Of a DNA stretch of 64,000 bases, positions 28,376 to 37,458 are shown piece by piece. Both the position numbers and the translations under genes were made by a program. Source of the DNA: Calothrix sp. C42_A2020_038 (GTDB taxonomy: Bacteria > Cyanobacteriota > Cyanobacteriia > Cyanobacteriales > Nostocaceae). The notes under the pieces were generated by a model. It was not told the origin of the DNA and did no database searches. It saw only the letters and a list, made by a program, of their open reading frames with translations. Numbering within the stretch: position 1 is the stretch's first letter; the number at the start of each line of letters is the position of its first letter. The stretch is from NCBI GenBank assembly GCA_015272395.1, contig JACYLQ010000047.1:186001-250000 (forward strand), in the 5' to 3' direction.

Positions 28376-29035
28376 TTAAGGTAGGAAATTTTCTAATGTG
28401 GCGCCTACTACTTGGTGATCAGTATCGTTGCCCAGTTGAGCCAAAGCTTCCTGTGCTTTTGGATCGTTGAATTGTTTGAGAGCGTAGGCAACTCTGGTAC
28501 GCAGACGCGAAGATTGGGTATTGACGAGTGTCAAGAGTAACTCTAAGGCTGGCATTTGCTGGGTAGTTGCAGTTAGAGACCCAAGTGCATCAACAGCTGA
28601 TTCTTGAACGGTTGGGTCTTCATCAGTTAACCCTTCACAACAAACCTCAAACAATTCGTAAGGACAGTTCATTTCTACTAAAGCTGCCAAAATACTACGC
28701 CGAACCAGCCAATGGTCATCTTGATGGAAACAGAAGACAAGATGGGATGCTGCGACTGAACCAAATAGGGAAAGCGAATTTGCAGCTTCAGCTCGAACGT
28801 TGGGAGTATTATCAAATTTCATCATTTCCATTAAAGCTGCAAAGGATTCAGGAGTTTTTTGTTTGCCTAATCCCATAGCAACAAAAGAGCGAACCAAGAA
28901 CTCTGGGTCATGAAGTTTGCTCTTAAGGCGAGTCACAGCCACTCCTGGGTCATAATCTTTTAAGGCAGAGATTGCCTTGAGACGATGTTGAAAATCAGGA
29001 TCATTCAGCTTGGTTTCAATTTCGTAAATATCCAT
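28376..29035 (-). CDS. HEAT-repeat protein of the lyase/NblB type
   Basis: This 219-residue all-helical protein consists of about six HEAT-like repeats, for example DPEFLVRSFVAMGLGKQ, TPNVRAEAANSLSLFG, DDHWLVRRSILAALVEM, DPTVQESAVDALGSL and SSRLRTRVAYALKQF. Phycobiliprotein-associated HEAT proteins include the E/F-type lyases, the CpeY/CpeZ/CpeF group and NblB. This one is closest in size to the small NblB/IaiH-type members. It may act in bilin attachment, chaperoning or phycobilisome turnover. It is convergent to the pentapeptide gene and divergent from cpeS (136-bp gap). The specific activity cannot be told from sequence. Confidence 0.78.
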   Translation of the reverse strand: MDIYEIETKLNDPDFQHRLKAISALKDYDPGVAVTRLKSKLHDPEFLVRSFVAMGLGKQKTPESFAALMEMMKFDNTPNVRAEAANSLSLFGSVAASHLVFCFHQDDHWLVRRSILAALVEMNCPYELFEVCCEGLTDEDPTVQESAVDALGSLTATTQQMPALELLLTLVNTQSSRLRTRVAYALKQFNDPKAQEALAQLGNDTDHQVVGATLENFLP

Positions 29036-29171
29036 AGCAACAAGTAGCAGGGGTTTTATTTACTTTAAGCCGTTGAATTAAGGCTAATATACTTAAGGCA
29101 ATTATTCTTTATTATTTTTATAATACTTGCCCAGCTAAAGCGTAAATGAAATCATAACTTTTTAACTCAAA

Positions 29172-29708
29172 ATGGATATTAATCAGTTTATTAAATCTTC
29201 TTTTGGTCAGTGGCGATCACAGCGCAGCGCTCATCATCTGATTTTCAGTCATTTTGAAGCAGTACAATCGGTTATTGATATTGTTGGTCTTGCCCCTGAT
29301 GATCCGGCAGTGTTGGCTCTTTGTCAAAATAATGACATTGATCCCCAAAGAATTGCTTCTCCGTTTCGGATGAGTTGGGAGGGAGAGTCCGACTGGAACG
29401 AAGATCAAAATGAAGAACTCAAAGGAACAACAGTTCTAGTCCCAGTTCCAGATTTGTCATTTCCTAATCGCGGCAAATTACTGCGTGACCAAGGTTATGC
29501 TGAGACAATGCCAGCCGTTGGAGATTATCACTTAACAGATGACGGTACTTTTGTTTTGCTGACGCAATATGAACGCGCGGCCGCCGAAGAAAAGATTTGG
29601 TTTGTCAATCCTAACTTACGGTTTCGGATATCGATGATTAAAAGTAGTGATGGAGTCGGTGTCATTACTGCTTCATTTTCATCGGAAATTCGCTCTCTGA
29701 AGTCTTGA
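29172..29708 (+). CDS. cpeS: CpeS, CpcS/CpeS-family phycobiliprotein lyase
   Basis: This 178-residue lipocalin-fold lyase shows the family signature: FIKSSFGQWRSQRSAHHLIF at the N-terminus, then DPAVLALCQNNDIDP, RMSWEGESDW, VLVPVPD, RGKLLRDQGYAETMPAVGDY and EKIWFVNPNLRFR. CpeS proteins attach phycoerythrobilin to the conserved Cys (position 82) of phycoerythrin subunits. The cpeT gene follows 51 bp downstream. In Fremyella cpeS and cpeT also form a pair, but there they belong to the cpeC-linker operon; here the pair precedes cpeBA. The family is certain; the exact substrate site is inferred from the pairing with cpeT. Confidence 0.85.
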   Translation: MDINQFIKSSFGQWRSQRSAHHLIFSHFEAVQSVIDIVGLAPDDPAVLALCQNNDIDPQRIASPFRMSWEGESDWNEDQNEELKGTTVLVPVPDLSFPNRGKLLRDQGYAETMPAVGDYHLTDDGTFVLLTQYERAAAEEKIWFVNPNLRFRISMIKSSDGVGVITASFSSEIRSLKS

Positions 29709-29759
29709 AAATTTAATAGTTCTAATACTTGATTTCATATATTTTATACTTGTAATGTC

Positions 29760-30362
29760 ATGAATTTTTCGGTAAACACAGAGAATTTGAAAACTTTAGC
29801 TCGATGGATAGCAGGGAGCTTTAGTAATTATAAACAAGCCCAAGCAAATCCGAGTCATTATGCCCACATTCACATATTTTTTCGCCCCTTACCCTTTGAA
29901 TTTTTCTCTGGAATCGGGTTTTATTCTGAACAGGTTTATGACTACGATTTGTGGAGTCCCTATCGTCAAGGAGCGCATCGTTTAGTTGCAGACGGCGACC
30001 ACATCTACATTGAGAATTACGCTCTTAAGGATTCGATTCTTTACGCTGGCGCCGCGCGGGAGTTGTCAATTCTGAGAACAATTACCCCTAATTGTCTAGA
30101 GCGACGTTATCACTGCTCTATGGTTTTTAAGCGGGATGGTGATCGCTTTTTGGGCAGTGTGGAACCAGGTAATCGCTGTTTAATCCAGCGTCATGGTTGT
30201 CAAACTTACCTTGTTAGCGAGGTTGAAGTAACCGAAAGCACTTGGGTAAGCCTAGATCGGGGTATGGATGTAAATACTCACGAACAAGTCTGGGGTTCTG
30301 AGTACGGCTCCTTGCAGTTTGAAAAGTCTCAAAGCTTTGCTGATGAATTGTTACTTTTGTAG
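29760..30362 (+). CDS. cpeT: CpeT, CpcT/CpeT-family chromophore lyase
   Basis: This 200-residue protein matches the CpcT/CpeT family: LARWIAGSFSNYKQAQANP at about 11-29, FRPLPFEFF, GIGFYSEQVYDYDLWSPYRQG and GSEYGSLQFEKSQSF near the C-terminus. CpcT attaches phycocyanobilin to Cys153 (beta) of phycocyanin; CpeT proteins are proposed to do the same or act as chaperones at beta-Cys165 of phycoerythrin. It follows cpeS and precedes cpeB by about 157 bp, all on the same strand. A long beta-barrel with Trp- and Tyr-rich segments fits the known fold. Confidence 0.88.
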   Translation: MNFSVNTENLKTLARWIAGSFSNYKQAQANPSHYAHIHIFFRPLPFEFFSGIGFYSEQVYDYDLWSPYRQGAHRLVADGDHIYIENYALKDSILYAGAARELSILRTITPNCLERRYHCSMVFKRDGDRFLGSVEPGNRCLIQRHGCQTYLVSEVEVTESTWVSLDRGMDVNTHEQVWGSEYGSLQFEKSQSFADELLLL

Positions 30363-30498
30363 GTGTTTTGAAACGATTAATACGAATTACGAAGCAATTG
30401 TTAAAGATTATTACTTAGTTTTTAATAAATGAGACTGGTGTCATCATGATTTTTTATGGTCAATAACAACTGGTCAAACAACAAGACCTGCACTCTGA

Positions 30499-31074
<576 letters not shown>

Positions 31075-31077
31075 TTG

Positions 31078-31115
31078 CGTTTGAGTCATCAGTATTTAAG
31101 CTACTGAGCCAAACG
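31078..31115 (+). promoter_or_regulatory. Stem-loop between cpeB and cpeA
   Basis: CGTTTG (31078-31083) pairs with CAAACG (31110-31115), and inside it TCAGTA (31089-31094) pairs with TACTGA (31102-31107). It begins three bases after the cpeB stop. No T-run follows, so it more likely protects or processes mRNA than terminates it. Confidence 0.55.
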
Positions 31116-31180
31116 AATTGAAATAAATATTCCGATTGTTCTTCGCCCACCCTTGGTGACCACAATTAATCTGGAGATAA

Positions 31181-31681
<501 letters not shown>

Positions 31682-31723
31682 TCAGATGAGTTGATTAGAC
31701 CGTTAGTCATTAGTTAATTATCT

Positions 31724-31787
31724 AAGAGACTTGCTTGTCAACGGCTTTGCCTGATAATGGTTGAGTTGTTGACTAAATAAGTCTCTT
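31724..31787 (+). promoter_or_regulatory. Large two-part stem-loop between cpeA and cpeY
   Basis: AAGAGACTT (31724-31732) pairs with AAGTCTCTT (31779-31787). An inner stem GTCAAC (31737-31742) pairs with GTTGAC (31768-31773). It lies 40 bases after the cpeA stop and ends 13 bases before the cpeY start. It could attenuate transcription into the lyase genes or stabilise the cpeBA message. Confidence 0.6.
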
Positions 31788-31800
31788 CATTTTGGTTTCT

Positions 31801-33108
31801 ATGAATAAACGTTTTTTTAATATATTCAATTTAACTGAAGAAGAAGCAATTACTCTTCTTGATACGCCTCAAGACCGAATCGGAGAGGATGATTCTCGTT
31901 ACATTGCCGCCTCCCATTTGGTTAACTTTCCTACTGATAAATCTATCAACGCCCTTATGCGGGCAGTTCAAAATACTGATTCTTCACTGGATAACCGTAT
32001 TGTCCGCCGAAAATCTGTTGAGACATTAGGGCGCCTGCAAGCCAAGCAAGCACTATCGGTAATTCGTACATGTCTAGCAGAAGAAGATTGTTACACAGTG
32101 GAGAATGCGGTCTGGGCAATTGGTGAAATTGAAACTGACAATCCAGATATTCTAGAAGAAATTGCTCAATTACTAGAAAAGCCGGGACAAATTTATCGGG
32201 TAATACTTCATACCCTGGCAAAACTTGGGTATAAACCTTCAATACATAGAATTAATAAATTTACTGAGTCAGAGGATGCACCAACAGCTAGTGCTGCAAT
32301 CGCTACCATTTGTCGATTAACGGGTGATTATACCCAGATGGACAAGGTGGTAGCTTTTTTGCAACATTCGAGCTGTAATGCTCGTCGTGCCTGTATTCAA
32401 GACTTAATTGATACTCGCTACTATCCAGCTATTCCTCAAATTGCTCGCTGTCCAGTTTCCGTTGCCTTTCGACTTCGAGCTATTCGGATACTAGCGGATG
32501 TTGGTGTTGAAAACAAAGAAATTACTTTTAACGAAATCAAGCCCTATCTAGAACAAACCCTGCGCGATCACCCGAACGATTTAGATTTGGTTCACGAGTA
32601 CGATCAATCCCCTACGCTTGATTTTTTGATTCAGGAATTATATCAAACCGATTTTGGTCGCTGTTATCTAGCTAGCAAAACGCTGTTGTTGGAACATTAT
32701 GCAGTGCAAGCACCAACGGCGTTACTCCAAACTTACGATGAAGAAGCCTATACCGATTATGGCGCCCACTATCATGTCATGAAATTGCTAGGTTGGCTCA
32801 GATATGCTCCAGCCTATGATTTATTGATAGAAGCACTGCATAATAAAGAGCCGCAGTTCCAAAAATCTCGGTCGGCAGCTGCAATAGCTTTAGGGGAACT
32901 TGGCGATCGACGTGCGATTCCTGATTTAAAGAAGAGTCTAGAGACTCAAATCTGGGATTTAAAGTATGCTGCTTTAATGGCATTAGAGAAACTTGGCGAT
33001 ACCAGTAGTCGCGAAACCGTTGCTCTCGACTTAGACTGGTTAATTCGAGTTAAAGCCACTTTTGCCTCTGCATCCAATGTAAACTGGAATTATATCTGCA
33101 AATCATGA
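31801..33108 (+). CDS. cpeY: CpeY, phycoerythrobilin lyase for CpeA
   Basis: This 435-residue HEAT-repeat protein is CpeY. In Fremyella CpeY, helped by CpeZ, attaches phycoerythrobilin to alpha-Cys82 of CpeA. It starts FFNIFNLTEEEAITLLDTPQDRIGEDDSRYIAASHLVNFP, which is characteristic, and has HEAT units such as DNRIVRRKSVETLGRLQ, CYTVENAVWAIGEIE and SRSAAAIALGELGDRRAIPDL. I take ATG 31801 rather than GTG 31792. There is no strong Shine-Dalgarno and a stem-loop lies just upstream, both consistent with expression well below that of cpeBA. Its stop overlaps the cpeZ start by four bases (ATGA), so the pair is translationally coupled. Confidence 0.92.
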   Translation: MNKRFFNIFNLTEEEAITLLDTPQDRIGEDDSRYIAASHLVNFPTDKSINALMRAVQNTDSSLDNRIVRRKSVETLGRLQAKQALSVIRTCLAEEDCYTVENAVWAIGEIETDNPDILEEIAQLLEKPGQIYRVILHTLAKLGYKPSIHRINKFTESEDAPTASAAIATICRLTGDYTQMDKVVAFLQHSSCNARRACIQDLIDTRYYPAIPQIARCPVSVAFRLRAIRILADVGVENKEITFNEIKPYLEQTLRDHPNDLDLVHEYDQSPTLDFLIQELYQTDFGRCYLASKTLLLEHYAVQAPTALLQTYDEEAYTDYGAHYHVMKLLGWLRYAPAYDLLIEALHNKEPQFQKSRSAAAIALGELGDRRAIPDLKKSLETQIWDLKYAALMALEKLGDTSSRETVALDLDWLIRVKATFASASNVNWNYICKS

Positions 33109-33713
33109 CAACAGATTCTCTTTTTGAACAACTAAAACATCCTAATCCCCACCTTCGAGAACGCGCGATGTGGGAACTCGCTGAAACGCGCGATGCAAAC
33201 ACTATAAATCGTTTAGTTGATGTGTTAGGAGATGAAGATGTGGTGTTTCGACGGGCAGCAGTCAAGGCACTGGGGATTATTGGTATAGATGCTGTCCCTC
33301 CTTTAGTGGTATCATTACTAAACAGCGATAATGTTACTGTTCGAGGCAGTGCAGCAAAGGCACTAGCACAAGTAGCCGTTAACTATCCAGATGTAAGTTT
33401 TCCCTTAGAAGGATTGCAAGGCTTGAAAACAGCCATGAGCGATCCAAATCCTGTAGTTCATATTGCCTCTGTAATGGCCCTAGGTGAAATTGGTTCTCCT
33501 GCGTTCGAGATTTTGCTTGAGGGGCTACAAACAACAGATAATCCTGCATTGCAAGTGACAATTATTAATGCACTGGTTTCTTCGGGAGATGAACGAAGTA
33601 TAGAAATCCTGACAGCCTTAACCAATGATAAGTCAGTAGACCCCTATGTGTCAGAATCTGCAACAAGTGCCTTATCCCGTATAGATTTAGTAAATAAATA
33701 TAAAAGAAATTGA
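33105..33713 (+). CDS. cpeZ: CpeZ, chaperone-like partner of CpeY
   Basis: This 202-residue HEAT-repeat protein of the lyase family follows cpeY with overlapping stop and start, as in other phycoerythrin producers. Repeats include NPHLRERAMWELAETRD, DEDVVFRRAAVKALGIIG, SDNVTVRGSAAKALAQV and NPVVHIASVMALGEIGS. Published work in Fremyella indicates that CpeZ increases the yield of CpeY-chromophorylated subunits and helps fold CpeB. The length and the coupling to cpeY make the assignment safe. An ISL3-type transposase fragment lies 32 bp past its stop. Confidence 0.92.
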   Translation: MTTDSLFEQLKHPNPHLRERAMWELAETRDANTINRLVDVLGDEDVVFRRAAVKALGIIGIDAVPPLVVSLLNSDNVTVRGSAAKALAQVAVNYPDVSFPLEGLQGLKTAMSDPNPVVHIASVMALGEIGSPAFEILLEGLQTTDNPALQVTIINALVSSGDERSIEILTALTNDKSVDPYVSESATSALSRIDLVNKYKRN

Positions 33714-33744
33714 TTAGTATTAATTATACCCCACTTTCCGCGCT

Positions 33745-34068
33745 TCATCTCATTTTTTCTGCATATCTATGAGTAAAATTTTTCTTACTTCCCACAAAAT
33801 CTAAGGTTTCACTAAAAGGTTTACTACAATTCTTGCATTTAAATCTGCGTCGATTTACTCTTAGAATTACTTGTCTATCACTCATTGGTAAATCTTTTAC
33901 TAAATATCTTTTGTTTTCATGAAGATGATGACTATTCTTACCACATCGCGGACAGACCGCTGTTTTTTTCTCTACTTTTACGGATAAGATTAATGTTCCT
34001 TCTATTTCTTGACTATCTTCTACTATGACTCCAGGTATATTTAACAACTTAGTGATGAAAGCTTTCAT
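33745..34068 (-). mobile_element. Truncated ISL3-family transposase fragment
   Basis: The 107-codon frame encodes only the N-terminal part of an ISL3-type transposase: VCPRCGKNSHHLHENKRYLVKDLPMSDRQV and RRFKCKNCSKPFSETLDF, the two CxxC zinc-binding pairs. Full-length members run to about 400 residues, so the catalytic DDE domain is lost and the frame stops after FTHRYAEKMR. I could not find convincing terminal inverted repeats around it, so the boundaries given are those of the open frame. It lies between cpeZ and cpeF, both intact, showing that the phycoerythrin island was once an insertion target or was rearranged here. Confidence 0.75.
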
Positions 34069-34191
34069 AATTCATTAATTATTACTTATTTCTTTATGGT
34101 TATTATATAATACTTTAGCCCACTAAGTACGGAAGAACTGTCAGTTGAACACGAGGAATGAAGTTTTGTTCGCGCTCAAAAGGCGCCCATC

Positions 34192-35103
34192 TTACCAATC
34201 ATCTTCACCCGAATTTTTCTCTATTTGAGAAATTGCCAAGTTGATAATCGTCAGAACTCCTGGTTCTGTTTCTTGAGTCAAGGCAGCTTGTAAAGGTTCT
34301 AAAGCAACACAGTCCCCTATTTTCATTAATGCCAAAGCTGCTGCTTTTCGACTTTCCCAATCAGGATAATGTAGTAACTCAACCAAGTTTGGAATTGCTG
34401 GTTTATAGGCTAGATTCCCCAAAGCTGATGCAGCTTCGCATCGCACACTTTCATTCAGATCATGAAGGGCATTAACTAGTAATTTGAATGCTGTTTCCTC
34501 CTGCTGTTCTTCAGCCACTTTAGTAATTGCACCAACTACAGCGCAGCGAACTTCTACTGACTCCGAGGATATCTCCCGATACAAATGTTCTTTTGCCTCT
34601 GCTCCAATAAATGCTAAAGCCCATGCTGCATGTCCTTTAGTACTTTCTGGATATTCTTTTGATGTTAGGATATCTAACAACACTGGTACAGCAGTTTCTC
34701 CCATTCTCGCAAGCCCTCCCACCGAAGAGCCTTTCACAACTGTATCTTCATCGTTAAGAAGAGCGTGGATTAAATCAGGAATTGTTGCAGGGTCAGCGAT
34801 TAAAGTCAGGGTTTTGGCTGCCGCGCGACGCACAACTACGTTTTGATGATGATTTAATGCTTCCGCAAGAAATGGAATGGTTGGTTTGCCTATTTCTGCA
34901 AGTGTCTGAGCGCAACGCAACCGGACAGTTCCGCGCGAGTCTCCCAAACATTCAACAAGTTGCTTCAGCAACTGGTGATTGTTGGAATCAAAAGCTCGTC
35001 GATTAATTTGTTCTGCGACATTTTCAAGAAGCGTATCGGTATTTTTTTGTAATAGCAATACCGCGTCATCTTCAGATTGTGTTCCGGTAAGCTTCACACC
35101 CAT
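34192..35103 (-). CDS. cpeF: CpeF (MpeV-type) lyase for the doubly linked bilin of CpeB
   Basis: This 303-residue HEAT-repeat protein matches the CpeF/MpeV group. In Fremyella CpeF attaches the doubly linked phycoerythrobilin to Cys50/61 of CpeB. Visible repeats include TVRLRCAQTLAEIGKPTIPFLAEAL, NVVVRRAAAKTLTLIAD, DTVVKGSSVGGLARMGETAVPVL, HAAWALAFIGAEAKEHLYREI, SVRCEAASALGNLAYKPAI and ESRKAAALALMKIGD. The target cysteines are present in the CpeB of this window. It is convergent with cpeYZ across the transposase fragment and is preceded by a small coiled-coil gene 18 bp away. Identity to CpeF rather than another HEAT lyase is likely but not proven. Confidence 0.8.
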   Translation of the reverse strand: MGVKLTGTQSEDDAVLLLQKNTDTLLENVAEQINRRAFDSNNHQLLKQLVECLGDSRGTVRLRCAQTLAEIGKPTIPFLAEALNHHQNVVVRRAAAKTLTLIADPATIPDLIHALLNDEDTVVKGSSVGGLARMGETAVPVLLDILTSKEYPESTKGHAAWALAFIGAEAKEHLYREISSESVEVRCAVVGAITKVAEEQQEETAFKLLVNALHDLNESVRCEAASALGNLAYKPAIPNLVELLHYPDWESRKAAALALMKIGDCVALEPLQAALTQETEPGVLTIINLAISQIEKNSGEDDW

Positions 35104-35121
35104 AGTTAAATAATTAGTGAC

Positions 35122-35355
35122 TTAATTTCTTGTTAGAGCCGCTTGTTGATTTTGGAGTGCTTTAATTGTGGCATCAATTTTGGCAAGTTCTGGTTCGAGT
35201 TGTGCCATTACAACTGATTTCATCAATTTCGCCTTTTTTGCTGTTTCTAATGTTTCATTCAGCAAGCGTTCCCGATATTCTTCAAATTCTTTAATCAGTT
35301 CAGCTAGTTCTTGAGCATTTACCTGTTCTGCTGCTACAAATTCTGAGTCAGACAT
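35122..35355 (-). CDS. Small coiled-coil protein upstream of cpeF
   Basis: This 77-residue protein (MSDSEFVAAEQVNAQELAEL...) is acidic at the N-terminus and then almost entirely helical with heptad spacing, for example LIKEFEEYRERLLNETLETAKKAKL and LEPELAKIDATIKALQNQQAAL, which predicts a coiled coil. It has no cysteine, signal peptide or membrane segment. The gene is 18 bp upstream of cpeF on the same strand and 91 bp downstream of ccaR, so it is probably in one transcript with cpeF. I do not recognise a family. A role as a small partner or adaptor of CpeF is possible from position only. Confidence 0.65.
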   Translation of the reverse strand: MSDSEFVAAEQVNAQELAELIKEFEEYRERLLNETLETAKKAKLMKSVVMAQLEPELAKIDATIKALQNQQAALTRN

Positions 35356-35446
35356 ATCAATTTTTCCTATTTTTCCTAAATGAAGTTTTTATAAAAAAAT
35401 ATCGTGCTACACCAGTTATGATTTTACCACTCAGATAGACAATTTC

Positions 35447-36127
35447 TTAGCAATTTTCTTTGTTGAGTCGATAGCCAATACTGTGAACGGTTTCAATAAA
35501 ATCTTCAGGGGCACCAGATGCTTTCAGTTTTTGACGCAAGCTCCGAATGTGAACCTTCACTGTATCTTCTTCGGGAGGCGCCTCAAGTGGCCAAATGTGC
35601 CCAATGATAGCACGACGACTCAGAACACGCCGACCGTTTCGCAGCAAAAGTTCCAAAAGACTGTATTCTTTCGGAGTTAAATGTAACGGGTTTGAAGCAT
35701 AGCTCACTTCGTAAGTGCTTGGATCGAGGTTTAACCTTCCCCATCTCAATACTGGTGGCAAGGAAGCATTGCCTCGACGCAACAAAGCTCGAATACGGGC
35801 AAACAACTCTCCCAAATCGACAGGCTTGACAATATAATCATCTGCTCCTGCATCCAGTCCAGTAATTTTGTCACTAATTGTATCACGGGCAGTGAGTATC
35901 AAAATAGGTATTTGATAGCCGTGAGAACGAAGCTGCTGACAAAGACTAAATCCATCAAGCAGAGGAAGCATTACATCTAAAAGTAACAAGTCATAGTTGG
36001 AGGCCCTCGTATAATCTAGGGCAGATTCTCCATCCATTGCGATATCAACAGTATAAAGCTGGTCAGTAAGCGCTTCTGCCAAAGTCTCAGCTAAACGAAT
36101 ATCATCTTCAACTAAAAGAATCCTCAT
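35447..36127 (-). CDS. ccaR: CcaR, OmpR-type response regulator of chromatic acclimation
   Basis: This 226-residue regulator has a receiver domain with acidic pocket EDD (7-9), phospho-acceptor Asp51 in LLLLDVMLP and conserved Lys in YIVKPVDLGELFAR, followed by an OmpR/PhoB winged helix (TPKEYSLLELLLRNGRRVLSR ... EDTVKVHIRSLRQKLK). It is very close to Synechocystis CcaR (Slr1584), e.g. SDKITGLDAGADDYIVKPVDLGELFARIRALLRRG and LDPSTYEVSY. The partner kinase CcaS is encoded at 38880. It is divergent from cpeC, with the G-box in the shared 291-bp gap, so CcaR probably activates cpeC from right next to its own gene. Confidence 0.92.
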   Translation of the reverse strand: MRILLVEDDIRLAETLAEALTDQLYTVDIAMDGESALDYTRASNYDLLLLDVMLPLLDGFSLCQQLRSHGYQIPILILTARDTISDKITGLDAGADDYIVKPVDLGELFARIRALLRRGNASLPPVLRWGRLNLDPSTYEVSYASNPLHLTPKEYSLLELLLRNGRRVLSRRAIIGHIWPLEAPPEEDTVKVHIRSLRQKLKASGAPEDFIETVHSIGYRLNKENC

Positions 36128-36331
36128 TGTTATCTTAAATTGTTTTGACTAATAAATTTAAACTTACAAAAAAACGTGCTGAGTTTAGAAGCTGTTTGTA
36201 AATAAAAGTTATGTAAACAAAAGTTGAGTTACTGCAAGAGAGGCATGATTTCAAAGTTTTTTCCCTATTTTTAATATTGAGTTTTATTAAGAAATGTTTA
36301 GTAATATGAAATCTTATCTGATTTTTAGAAT

Positions 36332-36353
36332 CTTTCCGATTTCTTTACTAATT
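36332..36353 (+). promoter_or_regulatory. CcaR-type G-box upstream of cpeC
   Basis: CTTTCCGATTT (36332-36342) matches the published half-site CTTTNCNATTT exactly. It is directly followed by CTTTACTAATTT (36343-36354), a second copy with one extra A. The tandem arrangement is the known CcaR binding pattern in Synechocystis and Nostoc punctiforme. It ends about 65 bp before the cpeC start and lies in the ccaR-cpeC divergent region. Confidence 0.75.
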
Positions 36354-36418
36354 TCTCACCTTTTTTCTTACGCCCAATTTAGTAAATTCTAGTAGCGAAG
36401 TATTGAGGAGAATTTTCA

Positions 36419-37288
36419 ATGGCTCTTGGGCGTGCATCGCAGCTTGGTGTCAGTTTGTTTGAAGATACCCCACCGTTGGAAATGGTATCAGGATGCTCGG
36501 TAGAAGAAGTGGAGAGCATCATTCGCGCCGTTTATCGGCAAGTCTTGGGTAATGCCTATGTGATGGAAAGCGAACGTGCAATCGTATCTGAGTCCCAATT
36601 TAAACGGGGAGAATTGAGCGTCCGCGAGTTTGTACGAGCAGTTGCTAAATCTGATTTGTATCGCTCTCGCTTTTTTGATACTTGTCCTCGCTACCGTTTT
36701 ATCGAACTCAATTTCAAGCATTTTCTTGGTCGTACTCCTGATGGCTTAGAAGAAATGAGGGTACACAGTACGATTTTGGATACTCAAGGATTTGAGGCAG
36801 AAATTGATTCTTATCTTGATAGTGATGAGTATCAAAACGCCTACGGAGAGAATTTTGTTCCTTACTATCGAGGTTACAAGACTCAACCAGGGCAAAATAT
36901 GGTTGGCTTTACACACATGTTTGCTCTTTTGCGAGGAGCTTCTAGCAGTGACCTCAAAGGAAGTCTTACAGGGAAAGCCCCTGCTCTCAATAAATACGTT
37001 ATTCAAGATATTCCCATCCCTGTTATTCCTCCATCTGGTGGCTCGGTAGGAGATGGCTGGTCATTCCAGGATACTTCTTTAGGAGCATCAACTCGTTTGG
37101 GTGCTTTAGAAGAAGGGAAGGTTTATCGCATCGAAGTTACTGGATACAAATCTACTGGTCGCGTCAATCAAATTTCCAAATTCCGTCGTAGCAATCAAGT
37201 CTATTTTGTTCCTTTCGATCGTCTTTCCCAGGAGTATCAGCGCATTCATAAGCAAGGTGGCGTAATTGCCAGTATTACACCTTGCTAA
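36419..37288 (+). CDS. cpeC: CpeC, phycoerythrin-associated rod linker
   Basis: This 289-residue linker joins phycoerythrin hexamers in the phycobilisome rod. The N-terminus MALGRASQLGVSLFEDTPP is typical of CpeC. A Pfam PBS_linker domain (about 30-165) has VEEVESIIRAVYRQVLGNAYVM, SVREFVRAVAKSDLYRSRFF, IELNFKHFLGRTPD and GFEAEIDSYLDSDEY. A C-terminal CpcD-like capping domain (about 230-289) contains YRIEVTGYKSTGRV and YQRIHKQGGVIASI. A GAGGAGAATTTTCA leader gives a strong ribosome site. It is first in the cpeC-cpeD-cpeR group and is preceded by the CcaR G-box, so green light should induce it. Confidence 0.93.
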   Translation: MALGRASQLGVSLFEDTPPLEMVSGCSVEEVESIIRAVYRQVLGNAYVMESERAIVSESQFKRGELSVREFVRAVAKSDLYRSRFFDTCPRYRFIELNFKHFLGRTPDGLEEMRVHSTILDTQGFEAEIDSYLDSDEYQNAYGENFVPYYRGYKTQPGQNMVGFTHMFALLRGASSSDLKGSLTGKAPALNKYVIQDIPIPVIPPSGGSVGDGWSFQDTSLGASTRLGALEEGKVYRIEVTGYKSTGRVNQISKFRRSNQVYFVPFDRLSQEYQRIHKQGGVIASITPC

Positions 37289-37392
37289 GTAAGTAGATAT
37301 AAGTAAATAGCTATGTCATCACAAGTACAACGCTGATAATTCTTGCGGGAACTACCAATGACATAGTTATAGATTTTCTCACCTACTTACTT
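37287..37392 (+). promoter_or_regulatory. Long nested inverted repeat between cpeC and cpeD
   Basis: AAGTAAGTAG (37287-37296) pairs with CTACTTACTT (37383-37392). Inside, CTATGTCAT (37311-37319) pairs with ATGACATAG (37358-37366). The outer arm begins inside the cpeC stop codon. The structure spans almost the whole first part of the 170-bp gap and has no strong T-run. Confidence 0.6.
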
Positions 37393-37458
37393 AATTTCAA
37401 AAGATTTATTAAACTCCCAATTTAAAAGCTTTAGTTAATTTCATTAAGGAGAAATCTA

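Noticed and set aside
33728-34140. CCCACT motifs on both sides of the transposase fragment as terminal inverted repeats
   Set aside because: The two copies are in direct, not inverted, orientation and match over only about seven bases.
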